Shown here one piece after another: positions 1 to 5,989 of a DNA stretch of 13,614 nt. The notes under the pieces were generated by a model, which was not told where the DNA came from, made no database searches, and saw nothing but the letters and a program-made list of their open reading frames with translations. Position numbers and translations under genes: made by a program. The DNA is from CAYSWS01 sp965603395 (GTDB lineage Bacteria; Patescibacteriota; WWE3; UBA101185; UBA10185): positions 1 through 13,614 of the forward strand of contig CBFDCV010000022.1 of NCBI GenBank assembly GCA_965603395.1, read 5' to 3'. Each line of letters begins with the position of its first letter. The stretch's first letter is position 1.

Positions 1-303
1 GACATTTACTATCCACAAGACGATATTGTGGTAGTGGATGATGTTTTGGACCTAACAGGTAAGGTAGAGTTGGATTCTGAGATTTTCATTAACAATCAAA
101 AGATACTAGCAAATCCGGATGGAAGTTTTCTTACTTCTATAAAACTTCGTGAGGGGATCAATACCATAAGTATAAAATCTGTGAACAAGTTAAATAAAGA
201 AACTGAAGTTATTCGAACCATTATATACAGGCCGGAGAGAGAAGAGATCATATTCGATCAAACTGAAGAGGTTTTGGAAACAGAGGAACCTACTAAAGAG
301 TAA
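1..303 (+). CDS. C-terminal part of a protein with an Ig-like (glucodextranase-B-like) domain, 5' truncated by the window
   Basis: The frame is open from the first base, so this is the last 100 residues of a longer gene; the GTG at 28 is only an internal codon. Residues about 15-80 form alternating beta-strand blocks (TGKVELDSEIFINNQ, then LANPDGSFLTSIKLREG and NTISIKSVN). This is the pattern of a small Ig-like beta-sandwich of the glucodextranase domain B type, with the turn motif NPDGSF. The last about 20 residues are acidic and probably disordered. In Patescibacteria such domains often end membrane proteins with an N-terminal helix-turn-helix (RodZ-like) or secreted surface proteins; which applies cannot be told without the N-terminus. 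The gene ends with TAA 20 bases before the next gene. Domain type is by pattern only. Confidence 0.6.
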   Translation, partial: DIYYPQDDIVVVDDVLDLTGKVELDSEIFINNQKILANPDGSFLTSIKLREGINTISIKSVNKLNKETEVIRTIIYRPEREEIIFDQTEEVLETEEPTKE

Positions 304-311
304 GTTTTTGT

Positions 312-317
312 TAGTAT
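312..317 (+). promoter_or_regulatory. Candidate -10 box (TAGTAT) of a leaderless promoter for the gene at 324
   Basis: TAGTAT ends six bases before the ATG at 324, which places the expected transcription start on the A of the ATG. No convincing -35 lies 16-18 bases upstream, and no Shine-Dalgarno sequence is present. The same spacing recurs at other genes in the window, which is the main support. Confidence 0.4.
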
Positions 318-323
318 ATACCT

Positions 324-602
324 ATGGTAAAAAAGAAAAGTAAAAAAGCTAAATCTTCAAGAAGAAGATCAGAAGTATTAAAAGCCCATGCAAAAAGTGG
401 TTTTAGGGGAGAGTTCATTACCGGTAAGGTTGGTGAAGGCGGGGCTCAGGGTAAACAACCAAAGAAACTGACTCACAGATTACACTACAGAGAAATAAAA
501 ACTGATTTAATTAAAACAGGACTATTTGCCATTTTTGTGATTATTTTGCTTTTTATCCTGAAGAGAAGCGAGCTAGAGTTGGATTTGAGCATCTACAAAT
601 AG
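324..602 (+). CDS. Small basic single-span membrane protein, function unknown
   Basis: A 92-residue protein that I do not recognise. Residues 1-16 are almost all lysine, arginine and serine. Residues 17-62 are polar with a glycine-rich patch (EFITGKVGEGGAQGKQ). Residues about 66-79 (GLFAIFVIILLFIL) form one transmembrane helix, followed by a 12-residue tail. The positive-inside rule predicts a cytoplasmic N-terminus, which could touch nucleic acid or the ribosome; this is inference only. The ATG at 324 is preceded by a -10-like box and no Shine-Dalgarno sequence. Its 3' end overlaps the 3' end of convergent prfB by 30 bases, and the tail residues ELELDLSIYK are encoded in that overlap. The distinct basic/hydrophobic layout supports a real gene. 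Confidence 0.7.
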   Translation: MVKKKSKKAKSSRRRSEVLKAHAKSGFRGEFITGKVGEGGAQGKQPKKLTHRLHYREIKTDLIKTGLFAIFVIILLFILKRSELELDLSIYK

Positions 603-1574
603 ATCAAGATTTCCGTCTAGTATTTCTTCCGGGTTCGTACTTTCCACGTCTGTTCTCAGATCTTTTACCAGCTTATAAGGATGTAAGACGTAGTTTCTTA
701 TTTGATTACCCCAACCCGGAGTAACATGCTGTCCTTTTAGCTCCTTCTTCTCCTTTATTGTTTTTTCCCGCTCCTTGGCATAAAGTTTTGATCTTAAGAT
801 CTTCATAGCCTGCTCCCTATTTTTACCTTGCTGTCTCTGGCTTTGGTTTTCTACCACTATTCCGCTTGGTATGTGCTTTATTCTTACAGCCGTAGAAACT
901 TTGTTGACATTCTGACCACCTTTACCCCCCGCTCTAAAGGCCTCAAATTCGATATCTTCATTTTTTATGTCTATATCTATGGAGTCGTCAATTACAGGGA
1001 TAACCTCAACCAAAGCAAAGGATGTTTGCCTGAGATTATCAGCGTTAAAGGGTGATTGTCTGACTAATCTATGCACACCGGCTTCGCGTCTTAAAAATCC
1101 GTAAGCATATTTTCCGTTTACCTCAAAAGTGACAGTTTTGAGCCCGGCCTCCTCCCCGGCTGTTTTTGTAGTGATTTCAGTGGTCCATTTTTTTTGTTCC
1201 GTATACCGTAAATACATTCTTAACAGCATATCAACCCAATCCATAGCTTCGGTTCCGCCCTGGCCGGCATGAATACTAACAATGGCGTTGTCTTTATCGT
1301 GTTTCCCGGACAAAAATGACTTTAATTCTAAACTTTTTAGTTCTTTTTCAAAACCATCCAAATCATTATCTGCCAATATAAGCTCTAGCATTTCAAAGTC
1401 ATCGATATCCCGTTTTAAATCTGCATGGTCCTGAGATACTTTTTGGCCTTCTTCCCAATCGTCCCACAATGATTCATCAGATAATCTTTCTTCAAGTTTT
1501 ACTACTTTTTCCCTCTTATCCTTGATAAACAGGCTTTTTCTTAAGTTTTCCAATCGTTCTTTTTGGTCTTTCAT
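573..1574 (-). CDS. prfB: Peptide chain release factor 2
   Basis: RF2 recognises UAA and UGA stop codons in the ribosomal A site and triggers peptide release. The 333-residue protein has an N-terminal helical domain (about 1-95). The stop-codon-reading tripeptide SPF is at 174-176 and the catalytic GGQ at 219-221, in the context GGKGGQNVNK. The 45-residue spacing between the two matches E. coli RF2. SPF, rather than PxT, identifies RF2 and not RF1. The gene is in one frame through LRKSLFIKDKRE, the place where E. coli has its programmed frameshift at an in-frame TGA, so that autoregulation is absent here. Its presence shows UGA is used as a stop. It is divergent from the gene at 1663 and overlaps convergently with the small membrane protein at 324-602. 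Confidence 0.97.
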   Translation of the reverse strand: MKDQKERLENLRKSLFIKDKREKVVKLEERLSDESLWDDWEEGQKVSQDHADLKRDIDDFEMLELILADNDLDGFEKELKSLELKSFLSGKHDKDNAIVSIHAGQGGTEAMDWVDMLLRMYLRYTEQKKWTTEITTKTAGEEAGLKTVTFEVNGKYAYGFLRREAGVHRLVRQSPFNADNLRQTSFALVEVIPVIDDSIDIDIKNEDIEFEAFRAGGKGGQNVNKVSTAVRIKHIPSGIVVENQSQRQQGKNREQAMKILRSKLYAKEREKTIKEKKELKGQHVTPGWGNQIRNYVLHPYKLVKDLRTDVESTNPEEILDGNLDLFVDAQIQL

Positions 1575-1583
1575 GACGTTTGT

Positions 1584-1592
1584 ATTATATCA
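1584..1592 (-). promoter_or_regulatory. Extended -10 promoter element of prfB (TGATATAAT)
   Basis: On the minus strand TGATATAAT is a perfect extended -10 (TGn plus TATAAT). It ends nine bases before the prfB ATG, so the expected transcript has a leader of about 0-3 bases. No good -35 is visible, which extended -10 promoters tolerate. There is no Shine-Dalgarno sequence. Confidence 0.6.
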
Positions 1593-1647
1593 GCAAATAA
1601 TTTTGATATGTTACTATAAAATAGACAGCCTAATTAGCTAAGACAAA

Positions 1648-1654
1648 AAGGGAG
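1648..1654 (+). promoter_or_regulatory. Shine-Dalgarno sequence (AAGGGAG) of the gene at 1663
   Basis: AAGGGAG ends eight bases before the ATG at 1663 and fixes that start. It contrasts with the leaderless-looking starts around it. A TATAAA at 1615-1620 could be the corresponding -10, giving a leader of about 35 bases; that part is weak. Confidence 0.65.
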
Positions 1655-1662
1655 ATGAGACC

Positions 1663-1947
1663 ATGTATACCGCTACCGCTATATATATTGTTGCGATAAT
1701 TCTTGCCCTTATTGCTTTAGTGTATGGGAAAAATTTGATCCTTGGGGCTAGAAGGAAGATAAAGTTTTGGGATGAACTTGCAGAAGACCGGGAGGTTAGA
1801 AAATTTGTTTCCAGGAGAGGGTCCAAGAAGACCGTTTTTCTTAAAAGAAGGAAAAAAGAACACTACCGTTTAGCGTTTTTTGGATTGTTCTGCATAGTTT
1901 TTGGTATTTGCGTGATTTTAGTTGCCCTGGGCACCCTATTTTTGTGA
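1663..1947 (+). CDS. Small two-span membrane protein, function unknown
   Basis: A 94-residue protein with transmembrane helices at about 4-22 (ATAIYIVAIILALIALVYG) and 71-93 (FFGLFCIVFGICVILVALG), joined by a strongly basic hydrophilic loop (about 23-68) rich in lysine and arginine. The positive-inside rule puts the loop in the cytoplasm and both ends outside. The start is set by a good Shine-Dalgarno sequence. The gene lies between divergent prfB and the convergent Clp-like ATPase, ending 30 bases from the ATPase stop. No motif or family is recognised. A link to the neighbouring membrane ATPase is possible only by proximity. Confidence 0.75.
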   Translation: MYTATAIYIVAIILALIALVYGKNLILGARRKIKFWDELAEDREVRKFVSRRGSKKTVFLKRRKKEHYRLAFFGLFCIVFGICVILVALGTLFL

Positions 1948-1977
1948 TTTTTATCATAACAAGGGGTTCCCGGGGAA

Positions 1978-4542
1978 TTATTTTTCAAAAACTTCTGTTC
2001 CAAGCTCAATCACATCTCCCTGTTTGAACTCTTTAGCCAAAAGCTTGTCTGCTACGTATGTTTCGACACTTTCTTCAATTACTCTTGCTAAAGGTCTAGC
2101 GCCCCACTGGGGATTAAAGCCCATAAAAACCAGCTCTTCTATAAGTTTTGGAGTAAAGGAAATCTTAATATTTTTATCAGCAGCTCTTTTTACTACTCCA
2201 TCAAGAAGTATGAGGGCAATCTTTTTAACACTGTCAAAAGACAGAGGTTTGTAAACAACTATAGCTGTAAACCTATTTAACAGCTCCGGTGCAAATTTTT
2301 CTCTTATCGATTTAATAGCTGATTCTTCAATTTGCTCATAATTACCTCCGCCATCAGTAATTTCTTGAATCTCTTTAGTGCCCACATTGCTGGTGGCTAT
2401 GATTATGGTATTTGTGAAACTAACTGTTCTACCTGTGGAGTTAGTTAATCTGCCGTCATCAAGTACCTGCAGGAAAGCCGTCAATATTTGATGATGGGCT
2501 TTTTCTATCTCATCAAGTAAGAGTACTGTAAATGGTCTTGTTCTTACGGCCTCGGTTAAAATCCCCTTTGACTTTCCATCAGAAGTACCAATTAACTTAT
2601 CTATACTGTCTCCGGTTTGATATTCACTCATATCAAGTCTGATCATAGCTTTTCTATCTCCAAAATATGACCCGCTGAGAGTTTTAGCAGTTTCAGTTTT
2701 TCCTACCCCGGTGGTGCCTACAAATAAAAAGCTTGCAATAGGTTTTTCTTCGTCTCTAATACCAACTCTGGCACGCCTTAAAGCGGCAGCAATTTTGTCT
2801 ATGGAATGATCTTGTCCAATAACTCTTTTTTTCATTTCATCAGCAATGTTTATAAGCTTTTCAGACTCGTCGTCAGTTAGTTGAGTGATAGGGATATGAG
2901 TCATTTCAGAAACTTCCTTTTCCACGTCTTTAGAAGTTACATAGTGGTTGTTATCTCTTTTTTGGGAAACTGTTCTATTTAGAACATCCAGGGCTTTGTC
3001 GGGCATGACTCTATCGTGAATGAGCTTGCCGGATAGTTTGATAATTGTGAGCAGTGCCGTGGTTGTGATGGAGGTGTTGAATTTACGTTCAAGTTTTGTG
3101 GCCTCGCACTTTAAAATTTCCAAAGTATCTTCCGGAGCGGATTCGCCAATTTCTACAGTTTCAAAAAGTCTGGAAAAGGAACCCACAGGTTCGAGAAACT
3201 TTCGATAATTTTCAATATTTGTAGCTCCGATGAATTGTATTTGCCCGGAAGACAAATGCGGCTCAAGTATGGAAAATACAGTTGAAAAACCCTCTCCCTC
3301 ATGTACTGAGCCTACTAGGGAATGGATCTCGTCTATAAATAGTATGATGTCTCTTGACCCGATAACGTCATTAATGGCCCTTTTTAGTTTATCTGCAATT
3401 TCACCGCTTGTTTTGGTACCGGCAATAAGGCCTCCCATTTCCAGGCTAACAATCCTTTTATTTTGGATAGATTTGTATTTTGTACCGCGCATGATTCTAT
3501 GCGCCAGGCCCATTATAATGGTAGTTTTTCCACAACCTGGTTCACCAATGAGTAGGATATTCTTGTTTGATCCCCCCAAAAACTGGGCAATTCTATCAAT
3601 TTCTTTTTCTCTGCCCACAATATCTTTTATTCTGCCCTTTTTCACTTGTTTGGTGTAATCAAGGGATACCAGATCCAAATCGGGTGTGACTCTGCCTACT
3701 AACCCGTGTCCAAAACCTCCCATAGGTGGCATCTTGTAGTCATCCTGCCAGAAATAAAGGGATGAATAATACTCTCTTTGTTCTACAATCCACTTTACGC
3801 TTTTTTCTATAGTTTCCAGATCTACGCCGAAACTTGATAAAACTGTGTTTATGTTAGGAATTGACCCCAGCGCTCCCAATAAGAGATGTTCTTGTTCAAC
3901 ATAGCGTGTGTTTTGCTTTTTTGCGTAATCGTAAGATAAATTTACAACACTCTTGTGCTTAATGTTTTTAGTTTTACTGATCTTGTCTTCAAACCCCTTA
4001 TCTAAAAGCTCAGTTTTTCTTAGCACATGTTTAATTTCAGGAGTTTCCAGGAATTTGCGTAAGGAGTAAACCGACCCCCTGACTATTTTATCCAAATGGT
4101 GTCTGGTTTTAGGTCTAAAAGCTCCCTTGTACCTTTCATTTTTTATATCGGACACTCTTAGATCAGGTGTATTAATGGTTAAATAGGTCACATAAACATA
4201 TAAACCGCTTAGGATTACTAGCGACCAGTAGTCAAGAAAGTATGCAGCGGCAAACGGCATGGCGAACCAAGCTAGTGGTAATACAGCGGTTACAATGGTG
4301 AGGGTGAAAACAAATATGAAACCTACTAAGATGAAAATAATTCTTAATATGAAACCAATAACCCTGCCAATAATAGTGTAGTCTCCGTATAAAGGGGTAA
4401 ACAGAAGTCTGACGTTTAAAGTAAAAGAAAGTTCGTAGTTGATGAAGTAGGTTAACCTTTTGGAAATGGTAAACAACCTTTTTGGTACTAAATATATCAA
4501 CCAAACGACAAATTTTAGAATGCTTTTGGGCAGTTTTATCAC
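1978..4542 (-). CDS. Membrane-anchored ClpA/ClpC-type double AAA+ ATPase
   Basis: An 854-residue Hsp100-type ATPase. Residues 1-125 are hydrophobic, with about three membrane helices (about 57-80, 83-103, 106-123). A degenerate Clp N repeat (about 197-255, including YVEQEHLLLGALG) follows. First AAA+ ring: Walker A GEPGCGKT 333-340, Walker B LFIDEIH 401-407, arginine-finger region FSRLFE. Second ring: Walker A GTTGVGKT 609-616, Walker B VLLLDEIEKAH 673-683, sensor 1 TSNVG, arginine finger LLNRF 754-758, sensor 2 GARPLAR 814-820. ATPase motifs are intact. However, the pore-loop tyrosines of both rings are missing (GTKTSG in place of GTKYRG; no GYVG in ring 2). No ClpC middle domain and no obvious ClpP-docking VGF/LGF loop are seen. 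It starts at GTG, six bases after a -10 box. It may be an unfoldase or remodelling ATPase at the membrane; its partner protease is not in the window. Confidence 0.93.
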   Translation of the reverse strand: MIKLPKSILKFVVWLIYLVPKRLFTISKRLTYFINYELSFTLNVRLLFTPLYGDYTIIGRVIGFILRIIFILVGFIFVFTLTIVTAVLPLAWFAMPFAAAYFLDYWSLVILSGLYVYVTYLTINTPDLRVSDIKNERYKGAFRPKTRHHLDKIVRGSVYSLRKFLETPEIKHVLRKTELLDKGFEDKISKTKNIKHKSVVNLSYDYAKKQNTRYVEQEHLLLGALGSIPNINTVLSSFGVDLETIEKSVKWIVEQREYYSSLYFWQDDYKMPPMGGFGHGLVGRVTPDLDLVSLDYTKQVKKGRIKDIVGREKEIDRIAQFLGGSNKNILLIGEPGCGKTTIIMGLAHRIMRGTKYKSIQNKRIVSLEMGGLIAGTKTSGEIADKLKRAINDVIGSRDIILFIDEIHSLVGSVHEGEGFSTVFSILEPHLSSGQIQFIGATNIENYRKFLEPVGSFSRLFETVEIGESAPEDTLEILKCEATKLERKFNTSITTTALLTIIKLSGKLIHDRVMPDKALDVLNRTVSQKRDNNHYVTSKDVEKEVSEMTHIPITQLTDDESEKLINIADEMKKRVIGQDHSIDKIAAALRRARVGIRDEEKPIASFLFVGTTGVGKTETAKTLSGSYFGDRKAMIRLDMSEYQTGDSIDKLIGTSDGKSKGILTEAVRTRPFTVLLLDEIEKAHHQILTAFLQVLDDGRLTNSTGRTVSFTNTIIIATSNVGTKEIQEITDGGGNYEQIEESAIKSIREKFAPELLNRFTAIVVYKPLSFDSVKKIALILLDGVVKRAADKNIKISFTPKLIEELVFMGFNPQWGARPLARVIEESVETYVADKLLAKEFKQGDVIELGTEVFEK

Positions 4543-4548
4543 AAATTT

Positions 4549-4557
4549 AGAATATCA
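4549..4557 (-). promoter_or_regulatory. Extended -10 promoter element of the Clp-like gene (TGATATTCT)
   Basis: On the minus strand TGATATTCT combines the TGn extension with TATTCT. It ends exactly six bases before the GTG start, predicting a leaderless mRNA beginning at the GTG. A run of seven T lies directly upstream. No Shine-Dalgarno sequence is present. Confidence 0.5.
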
Positions 4558-4583
4558 AAAAAACTGACCTTTTTACACTCAGC

Positions 4584-4607
4584 CCGATCCTTCCCGGGAA
4601 GAATCGG
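4584..4607 (-). terminator. Hairpin downstream of the SipW-type gene, possible terminator
   Basis: A 24-base near-perfect inverted repeat: CCGAT-C-CTTCCC facing GGGAAG-A-ATCGG, with one mismatch pair. It lies 11 bases beyond the stop of the minus-strand gene ending at 4619 and upstream of the Clp-like gene on the same strand. There is no T run directly after it; the T7 run is about 23 bases further on, within the clp promoter. It may therefore be a terminator, an mRNA 3' stabiliser or an operator. Confidence 0.4.
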
Positions 4608-4618
4608 ACTATTTCAAC

Positions 4619-5200
4619 CTACTCTATTCCGAGTGAATCAAATATAAAATCAAAGACTGCGCTTTTTCCTTGCTTTGTATCTGATACATTCTCTGTAGAG
4701 AATCTTAATATCATGCCCTTCACTCCTCCCGGAGCCACCGAGCTCAGATCATATCCCTCTGTTTTCCACTTTATTATTGTTTTTTTCCCAAAGGATGAGC
4801 CTAACTCACTTTCCTCTACTACGCCATCATTGTTAGCATCGCCCCAATTAATTGGCTCAACGTATATTATTTGTCTTAGTTCATCAGGATCATTGGCAGT
4901 GATATAATCCGCATTTGAGGTCAGTTGTATATGTGTTGGAGCGTTATTATAGAGTTTAAGAGGATAATCTTCTGACCAATTCGGACTGATATTGATAAAA
5001 GTAGGCCCGTTAAGTTCATCTGCCAAGTTCTCGGGAGCAGTTCCACCGGACAGGTCTTCGAGCAGCTTGATGTCTGCGGAGCCTACAGAAAAACTGGAGC
5101 CAAGGATTTCTCCTTTATCTCCAAAAGCAGCCACCGCCACCCCCGCCACTAAAAGTAAAGCAGCTATCAATAAAAATGTGATGGTTAATCTTTTTCTCAT
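4619..5200 (-). CDS. Secreted SipW/camelysin-type small protein with an EF-hand-like loop
   Basis: A 193-residue protein with a short basic N-terminus (MRKR), a hydrophobic signal segment (about 5-26, ending AGVAVAAFGD), and then SSFSVGSADIKL. This resembles the start of TasA/camelysin-type proteins processed by SipW-like signal peptidases (pattern AxFSD...NxFxxGxxDL). The rest looks like an extracellular beta-rich domain. Residues 121-132 (DANNDGVVEESE) fit a 12-residue calcium-binding EF-hand loop with D1, N3, D5, G6 and E12. The start is the ATG at 5200, not the ATG seven codons earlier, because a very strong Shine-Dalgarno sequence lies directly before it. The gene begins four bases after the radC stop, so translation is probably coupled. 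Members of this class can form surface fibres or act as envelope proteins; the role here is inferred. No SipW peptidase gene is in the window. Confidence 0.7.
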   Translation of the reverse strand: MRKRLTITFLLIAALLLVAGVAVAAFGDKGEILGSSFSVGSADIKLLEDLSGGTAPENLADELNGPTFINISPNWSEDYPLKLYNNAPTHIQLTSNADYITANDPDELRQIIYVEPINWGDANNDGVVEESELGSSFGKKTIIKWKTEGYDLSSVAPGGVKGMILRFSTENVSDTKQGKSAVFDFIFDSLGIE

Positions 5201-5203
5201 TTT

Positions 5204-5214
5204 CTCACCTCCCC
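5204..5214 (-). promoter_or_regulatory. Strong Shine-Dalgarno sequence (GGGGAGGTGAG) containing the radC stop codon
   Basis: On the minus strand GGGGAGGTGAG precedes the ATG at 5200, with seven bases between GGAGG and the ATG. The TGA inside it is the radC stop codon, so ribosomes ending radC sit on the next gene's ribosome-binding site. Confidence 0.8.
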
Positions 5215-5921
5215 TCATCAACTAACTTTTTACTATCGAACAAATCTAAGCTTTTAATGCTCATATATTCGTTATCAGCGGTTATAAGGTGATCCATGAG
5301 TGCAATTCCGCACAATAAACAAGCTTTTGCTACCTTCTCCGTAATTAGGATGTCTTCCTGACTGGGAGTAGGATCATTGGATGGGTGATTGTGAGCTAAA
5401 ATTATGTTTACTGCATCATTTAATAGCGCTTTTCGAATAATTTCTCTTACCGGTATTAGTGTTTCGTTTATTGAACCTATGCATATCAAGTCTTTGGAGA
5501 TGAGATTTTTCCTGGAATCAAGAGAAATCAGATATAGACATTCTCGTTTTTTTCCGAATAAATCCTTTTTTATAATTTTAAAAGCATCCTCAGGATTTCT
5601 TATCAGCTTTTTGTTGTTGTTTTGGATTAAGTAAGTTCTTTTTCCTAGTTCTGAAACAGCCTTAATAGCGGTCGCCTTGGTTTGCCCAATATACTTTTCC
5701 TTTACTAGCTGGTTAACGTCTGACTCAAAAAGATCCTTCAGGGTTTTGTGCTTTTTTAATAATCCAGCCGAAAGGTCCATGACAGAAAGTCTGGACCCTC
5801 CGGACCTGAGAATAATGGCTAACAATTCTATATCGGATAGAGCCTCAGAACCTTTTTCTAGTAACCTTTCCCTCGGTTTATTTCTTGAATCCAAGTCTCT
5901 TATTAGAACCCTGTCAACCAT
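5205..5921 (-). CDS. radC: RadC family JAB1/MPN-domain protein
   Basis: A 238-residue RadC homologue. The N-terminal third holds the helix-hairpin-helix-like region typical of the family (RERLLEKGSEALSDIELLAI, about 17-36). The C-terminal half is the JAB1/MPN metalloprotease-like domain with E160, H177, H179 and D190 (HNHPSNDPTPSQED), a complete JAMM zinc motif (HxH, ten residues, D). The usual HPSGD is HPSND here. The cellular role is unsettled: the old DNA-repair assignment for E. coli RadC is doubtful, and the family often sits near mobile or competence genes. I chose the ATG at 5921 over an in-frame ATG at 5951. The family normally begins close to this point, and a TTGTAA/TATATT promoter lies inside the longer version, giving a leaderless start. 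It is divergent from an Xre gene and coupled to the SipW-type gene. Confidence 0.92.
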   Translation of the reverse strand: MVDRVLIRDLDSRNKPRERLLEKGSEALSDIELLAIILRSGGSRLSVMDLSAGLLKKHKTLKDLFESDVNQLVKEKYIGQTKATAIKAVSELGKRTYLIQNNNKKLIRNPEDAFKIIKKDLFGKKRECLYLISLDSRKNLISKDLICIGSINETLIPVREIIRKALLNDAVNIILAHNHPSNDPTPSQEDILITEKVAKACLLCGIALMDHLITADNEYMSIKSLDLFDSKKLVDEGR

Positions 5922-5927
5922 AACAAC

Positions 5928-5956
5928 AATATAGGTTATTGCAACCACCATTACAA
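5928..5956 (-). promoter_or_regulatory. Leaderless promoter of radC (TTGTAA, 17 bases, TATATT)
   Basis: On the minus strand the -35 TTGTAA (5951-5956) is followed by a 17-base spacer and the -10 TATATT (5928-5933). Six bases later comes the ATG at 5921. The expected transcription start is the A of the ATG. There is no Shine-Dalgarno sequence. Confidence 0.6.
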
Positions 5957-5977
5957 TATGTTAGCTTCTAGTTAGTT

Positions 5978-5983
5978 TAGAAT
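5978..5983 (+). promoter_or_regulatory. Leaderless -10 box (TAGAAT) of the Xre gene
   Basis: TAGAAT ends six bases before the ATG at 5990, placing the expected start of transcription on the ATG. The -35 is poor. It lies 44 bases from the divergent radC -10, so a regulator bound between them could affect both genes. Confidence 0.5.
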
Positions 5984-5989
5984 TCCAAT

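Noticed and set aside
28..30. GTG as the start of the first gene
   Set aside because: The reading frame stays open to base 1 with domain-like residues before the GTG, so the gene continues beyond the window.
1500..1574. Programmed +1 frameshift in prfB
   Set aside because: The frame is continuous through the region where the in-frame TGA would be; no CTTTGAC-like slip site is present.
1948..1977. Bidirectional terminator between the two-span protein and clp (TTCCCGGGGAA)
   Set aside because: The inverted repeat leaves no room for a loop and the stem is imperfect; too weak to call.
3230..3658. 142-codon open frame on the plus strand opposite clp
   Set aside because: It lies wholly opposite the conserved first AAA+ ring, and its residues follow no family; it is a shadow of the real gene.
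5201..5221. Earlier start (MMRGGEK) for the SipW-type gene
   Set aside because: These codons are the radC end and the strong Shine-Dalgarno sequence; translation should start at 5200, where a normal signal peptide begins.
5922..5951. Ten-codon N-terminal extension of radC from the ATG at 5951
   Set aside because: The extra residues (MVVAITYIVV) are not typical of RadC, and the region contains a TTGTAA-17-TATATT promoter placed to start transcription at the ATG at 5921.
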